From a virus: a stretch of DNA of 39,849 nucleotides. Shown here in pieces: positions 38,172 to 39,849 of the stretch. The stretch is taken from positions 1 to 39,849 of IMG/VR virus record IMGVR_UViG_3300044627_003186. The stretch is one strand, 5' to 3'. The translations under genes and the position numbers were made by a program. Within the stretch, counting starts at the first letter, position 1; every line of letters begins with the position of its first letter. Below the pieces are notes generated by a model, which was given only the letters and a program-made list of their open reading frames with translations, had not been told where the DNA came from and did no database searches.

Positions 38172-38629
38172 CGTTGTATTGGCCACGCGATGCGCGCGAG
38201 AATGACGCGCTGGCGCAATGGTGCGGACGCCGAATCAATCATGTTGGCGATGTTGGCTTTGGTCCCTGCCGAGCGGCGGCGGTGTTGCGTGAGGGGCATG
38301 TCGCGGCGGTGGTGGTGTTTCACGATTGGCAGGATCAGGCCCGCACTTTGCAGGCTTCCATCGCGGCGGATAGCCCGCAATGGGCTGGGCGTGAGGTTTT
38401 GGAAGGCATCTTTGGTTATGCCTTCACGGTGGCCAACGCAAACAAACTATGGGCTGCCAGCCCGCACAATGCGGCGCGGACGCTGCGTTTTAACAAGGGC
38501 GTCGGCCTCAAACCAGAAGCAACGCTTCGGCACCATTTCGGGCCAAAAATTCACGCGGTAATCTGCGCGATGTTGCGAAGCGAATGGCAGCGGTCGCGCT
38601 GGTATAAGGAGACTTCTCATCATGGGTAA
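38168..38629 (+). CDS. GNAT-like acetyltransferase protein in the tail cluster
   Basis: A 153-residue protein. RAAAVLREGHVAAVVVFHDW, EVLEGIFGYAFTVANANKLW and HNAARTLRFNKGVGLKPEAT fit the GNAT fold, where the Asn after the last strand and the GxxPEA region are typical. A classical acetyl-CoA RxxGxG/A loop is not clear, so catalytic activity is uncertain. Members of this group recur between connector and ejection genes of podoviruses. Overlaps the gp10-like stop by four bases. Confidence 0.72.
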   Translation: MTLYWPRDARENDALAQWCGRRINHVGDVGFGPCRAAAVLREGHVAAVVVFHDWQDQARTLQASIAADSPQWAGREVLEGIFGYAFTVANANKLWAASPHNAARTLRFNKGVGLKPEATLRHHFGPKIHAVICAMLRSEWQRSRWYKETSHHG

Positions 38630-39506
38630 AAGGGCACCGAGCGCGCCGCCCGCGCCTGATCCTGCCGCCACGGCACGAGCGCAAGCAGTGGCCAATCGCG
38701 AAACCGCAATCACGCAATTTGGCTTAAACGCGGTCAATCAGGTAACGCCATACGGCAATCTGACCTATACCCAAACAGGCACTTGGGAGGATGGAACGCC
38801 GCGCTTTACCGCCACGCAAACGCTATCGCCAGCGGAACAAGAGGCGCTTGACCTAAGCAACCGGGCGCAATCGCTTTATGGAACGGCGGCGGTTAATCAG
38901 CTTGGTGCGGTGCAAGATCGGCTTTCGCAACCTTTTGAGTTTGACCCCGGCGCTTATGGTGACACGGCGATGGGGCGCGATGCTGTTGAGCGGGCCTTGA
39001 TGGAGCGCTTGCAGCCGCAACTTGAGCGGGATCGGGCCGCGATGGAAACGCGCCTTGCCAATCAGGGCATCATGCTTGGCTCTGAAGCGTATCGCAACGC
39101 GATGAGCGATTACGAGCAGCAGGTGGCGGACCAGCGCCTTGCGGTGGTTGGCGCGGCTGGCCAAGAAGAAAACCGCATGGCGGCATTGCGCCAGCAACGC
39201 TTGCAGGAACAACTTGCCTTGCGGTCGCAGCCGATCAATGAGGCGACCGGGTTGCTTACCGGGCAGATGGTCGGGACGCCGCAATTCACCAACACGCCGC
39301 AGACAAACGTGGCGCCAACTGATTACCTGGGCGCGGTTGGGATGCAGCAAGCGGCGCTGCAAAACCAATACAACCAGCGAATGCAGAATTATCAAGCCAA
39401 CATTTCTGGGCTGTATGGGCTTGGATCGGCGGCGCTTGGCGGTTGGGCAAGCGGCGGGTTTTTTAATCCTTTCACAAGCGCAAGCGCAACTCCCGGAAGG
39501 CGTTAA
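38622..39506 (+). CDS. putative ejection protein, smallest of three (P22 gp7-like by position)
   Basis: A 294-residue protein. ATARAQAVANRETAITQFGL, NAVNQVTPYGNLTYTQTGTW and FTATQTLSPAEQEALDLSNR form the conserved N-terminal pattern of phage injection proteins. Helical Gln-rich repeats follow (LMERLQPQLERDRAAMETRL, ENRMAALRQQRLQEQLALRS) and a Gly/Ala-rich hydrophobic end (ISGLYGLGSAALGGWASGGF). Expected to leave the virion with the DNA and help form the channel across the envelope. AAGGAG lies before the ATG. Confidence 0.72.
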   Translation: MGKRAPSAPPAPDPAATARAQAVANRETAITQFGLNAVNQVTPYGNLTYTQTGTWEDGTPRFTATQTLSPAEQEALDLSNRAQSLYGTAAVNQLGAVQDRLSQPFEFDPGAYGDTAMGRDAVERALMERLQPQLERDRAAMETRLANQGIMLGSEAYRNAMSDYEQQVADQRLAVVGAAGQEENRMAALRQQRLQEQLALRSQPINEATGLLTGQMVGTPQFTNTPQTNVAPTDYLGAVGMQQAALQNQYNQRMQNYQANISGLYGLGSAALGGWASGGFFNPFTSASATPGRR

Positions 39507-39509
39507 ACC

Positions 39510-39849
39510 ATGAGCGAAAGTTTTGGTCGCGGCGAAAGCGCGCTCTTCCTGCAAAACCCGGAATTGGCAGCCGCTGCCCGGCGCCAAAGGCTTGCGCAAG
39601 GCTTGCTTGAACAAGCCGTGAAACCGCGCAATGTCGGGGGCCACGCGGGCGGGCTGGCGCAGATGGGGCAGGCTCTAATCGCCGGGTATATGAGCCACCG
39701 CGAAGATGAACGCATCCGCGCGATTGCCGACGCGCAGCGCGCCCGAGAGGAAGAAGAGGTGCGGGCGCTGATGGGGGGCGGAATGCCAGCCGCTGCGCCT
39801 GGGGGGCAAGCGCCTGCCACAGAAAGCGCACTTGCCACGCCGCCAGGTT
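39510..39849 (+). CDS. putative ejection protein, 5' part (continues at position 1)
   Basis: ATG 39510 opens MSESFGRGESALFLQNPELA and runs off the window in frame with the gene at 1-1327. The 60 residues before the terminal overlap include AAARRQRLAQGLLEQAVKPR and QMGQALIAGY. In the overlap the protein is identical to the other copy except that codon 104 of the joined gene is ATA (Ile) at the left end of the window and ACA (Thr) at the right end. Confidence 0.8.
   Translation, partial: MSESFGRGESALFLQNPELAAAARRQRLAQGLLEQAVKPRNVGGHAGGLAQMGQALIAGYMSHREDERIRAIADAQRAREEEEVRALMGGGMPAAAPGGQAPATESALATPPG
39680..39849. repeat. 170-bp terminal overlap with bases 1-170 (four differences)
   Basis: Bases 39680-39849 match 1-170 except at 127/39806 (C/G), 141/39820 (T/C), 157/39836 (T/C) and 166/39845 (G/A). 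Three of the four are third-codon positions and silent. The overlap closes the contig into a circle and reads as two variants of one sequence rather than a maintained exact terminal repeat. Confidence 0.9.

Overview
The window is an essentially complete genome of a tailed, podovirus-like phage of about 39.7 kb. Its last 170 bases (39680-39849) repeat bases 1-170 with four substitutions, so the contig closes into a circle of about 39,679 bp, and the gene cut at the left edge is the continuation of the one cut at the right edge. The host is probably an alphaproteobacterium. The phage carries a GcrA-type regulator (a family confined to that class) next to a DNA methyltransferase, and its holin and head-spike genes resemble those of Rhodobacter-type gene transfer agents. 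No integrase, DNA polymerase or RNA polymerase is recognisable.

Transcription is organised around a divergent promoter region at 14264-14356, where a perfect 14-bp inverted repeat covers both -35 boxes. Leftward (14232 down to 7785) lies a tightly packed unit of 18 genes, nearly all overlapping by a few bases. It encodes SSB, a Sak4-like recombination ATPase, a Gp157-like protein, an ASCH/PUA-like phage protein, four very small membrane proteins and many unknowns. The unit is followed by hairpins, a tRNA-Arg(UCU) and an intrinsic terminator. Rightward (14365 to 23144) lie a Cro-like repressor predicted to be leaderless, a GcrA-like protein, a methyltransferase, a VRR-NUC nuclease, a D5-like primase/helicase with a possible origin just after it, other HTH proteins, and a stand-alone class II aminoacyl-tRNA synthetase core most like glycyl-tRNA synthetase.

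The early-to-late junction (23145-23443) holds a hammerhead self-cleaving ribozyme, an intrinsic terminator and an 11-codon leader peptide directly before the terminase genes. Late genes run rightward from 23444 to the window end and on through 1-7396: TerS, TerL, head-spike base and fibre, portal, several virion proteins including a tandem paralogue pair and a beta-repeat protein, scaffold, major capsid, decoration protein, P22 gp4-like and gp10-like connectors, a GNAT-like protein, three large proteins in the size order of the P22 ejection proteins, a tail fibre, a predicted XhlA-like membrane protein, and a GTA-type holin.

The late end is the most unusual part. A gene duplicated by a 117-bp direct repeat exists as a short form and as a form carrying an ADP-ribosyltransferase domain between the same flanking segments. 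The expected M15 endolysin is reduced to a 44-codon fusion of its two ends, so no intact lysis enzyme is visible. The main points of interest are the ribozyme, the GlyRS-like core, the short and long ART paralogues and the collapsed endolysin.
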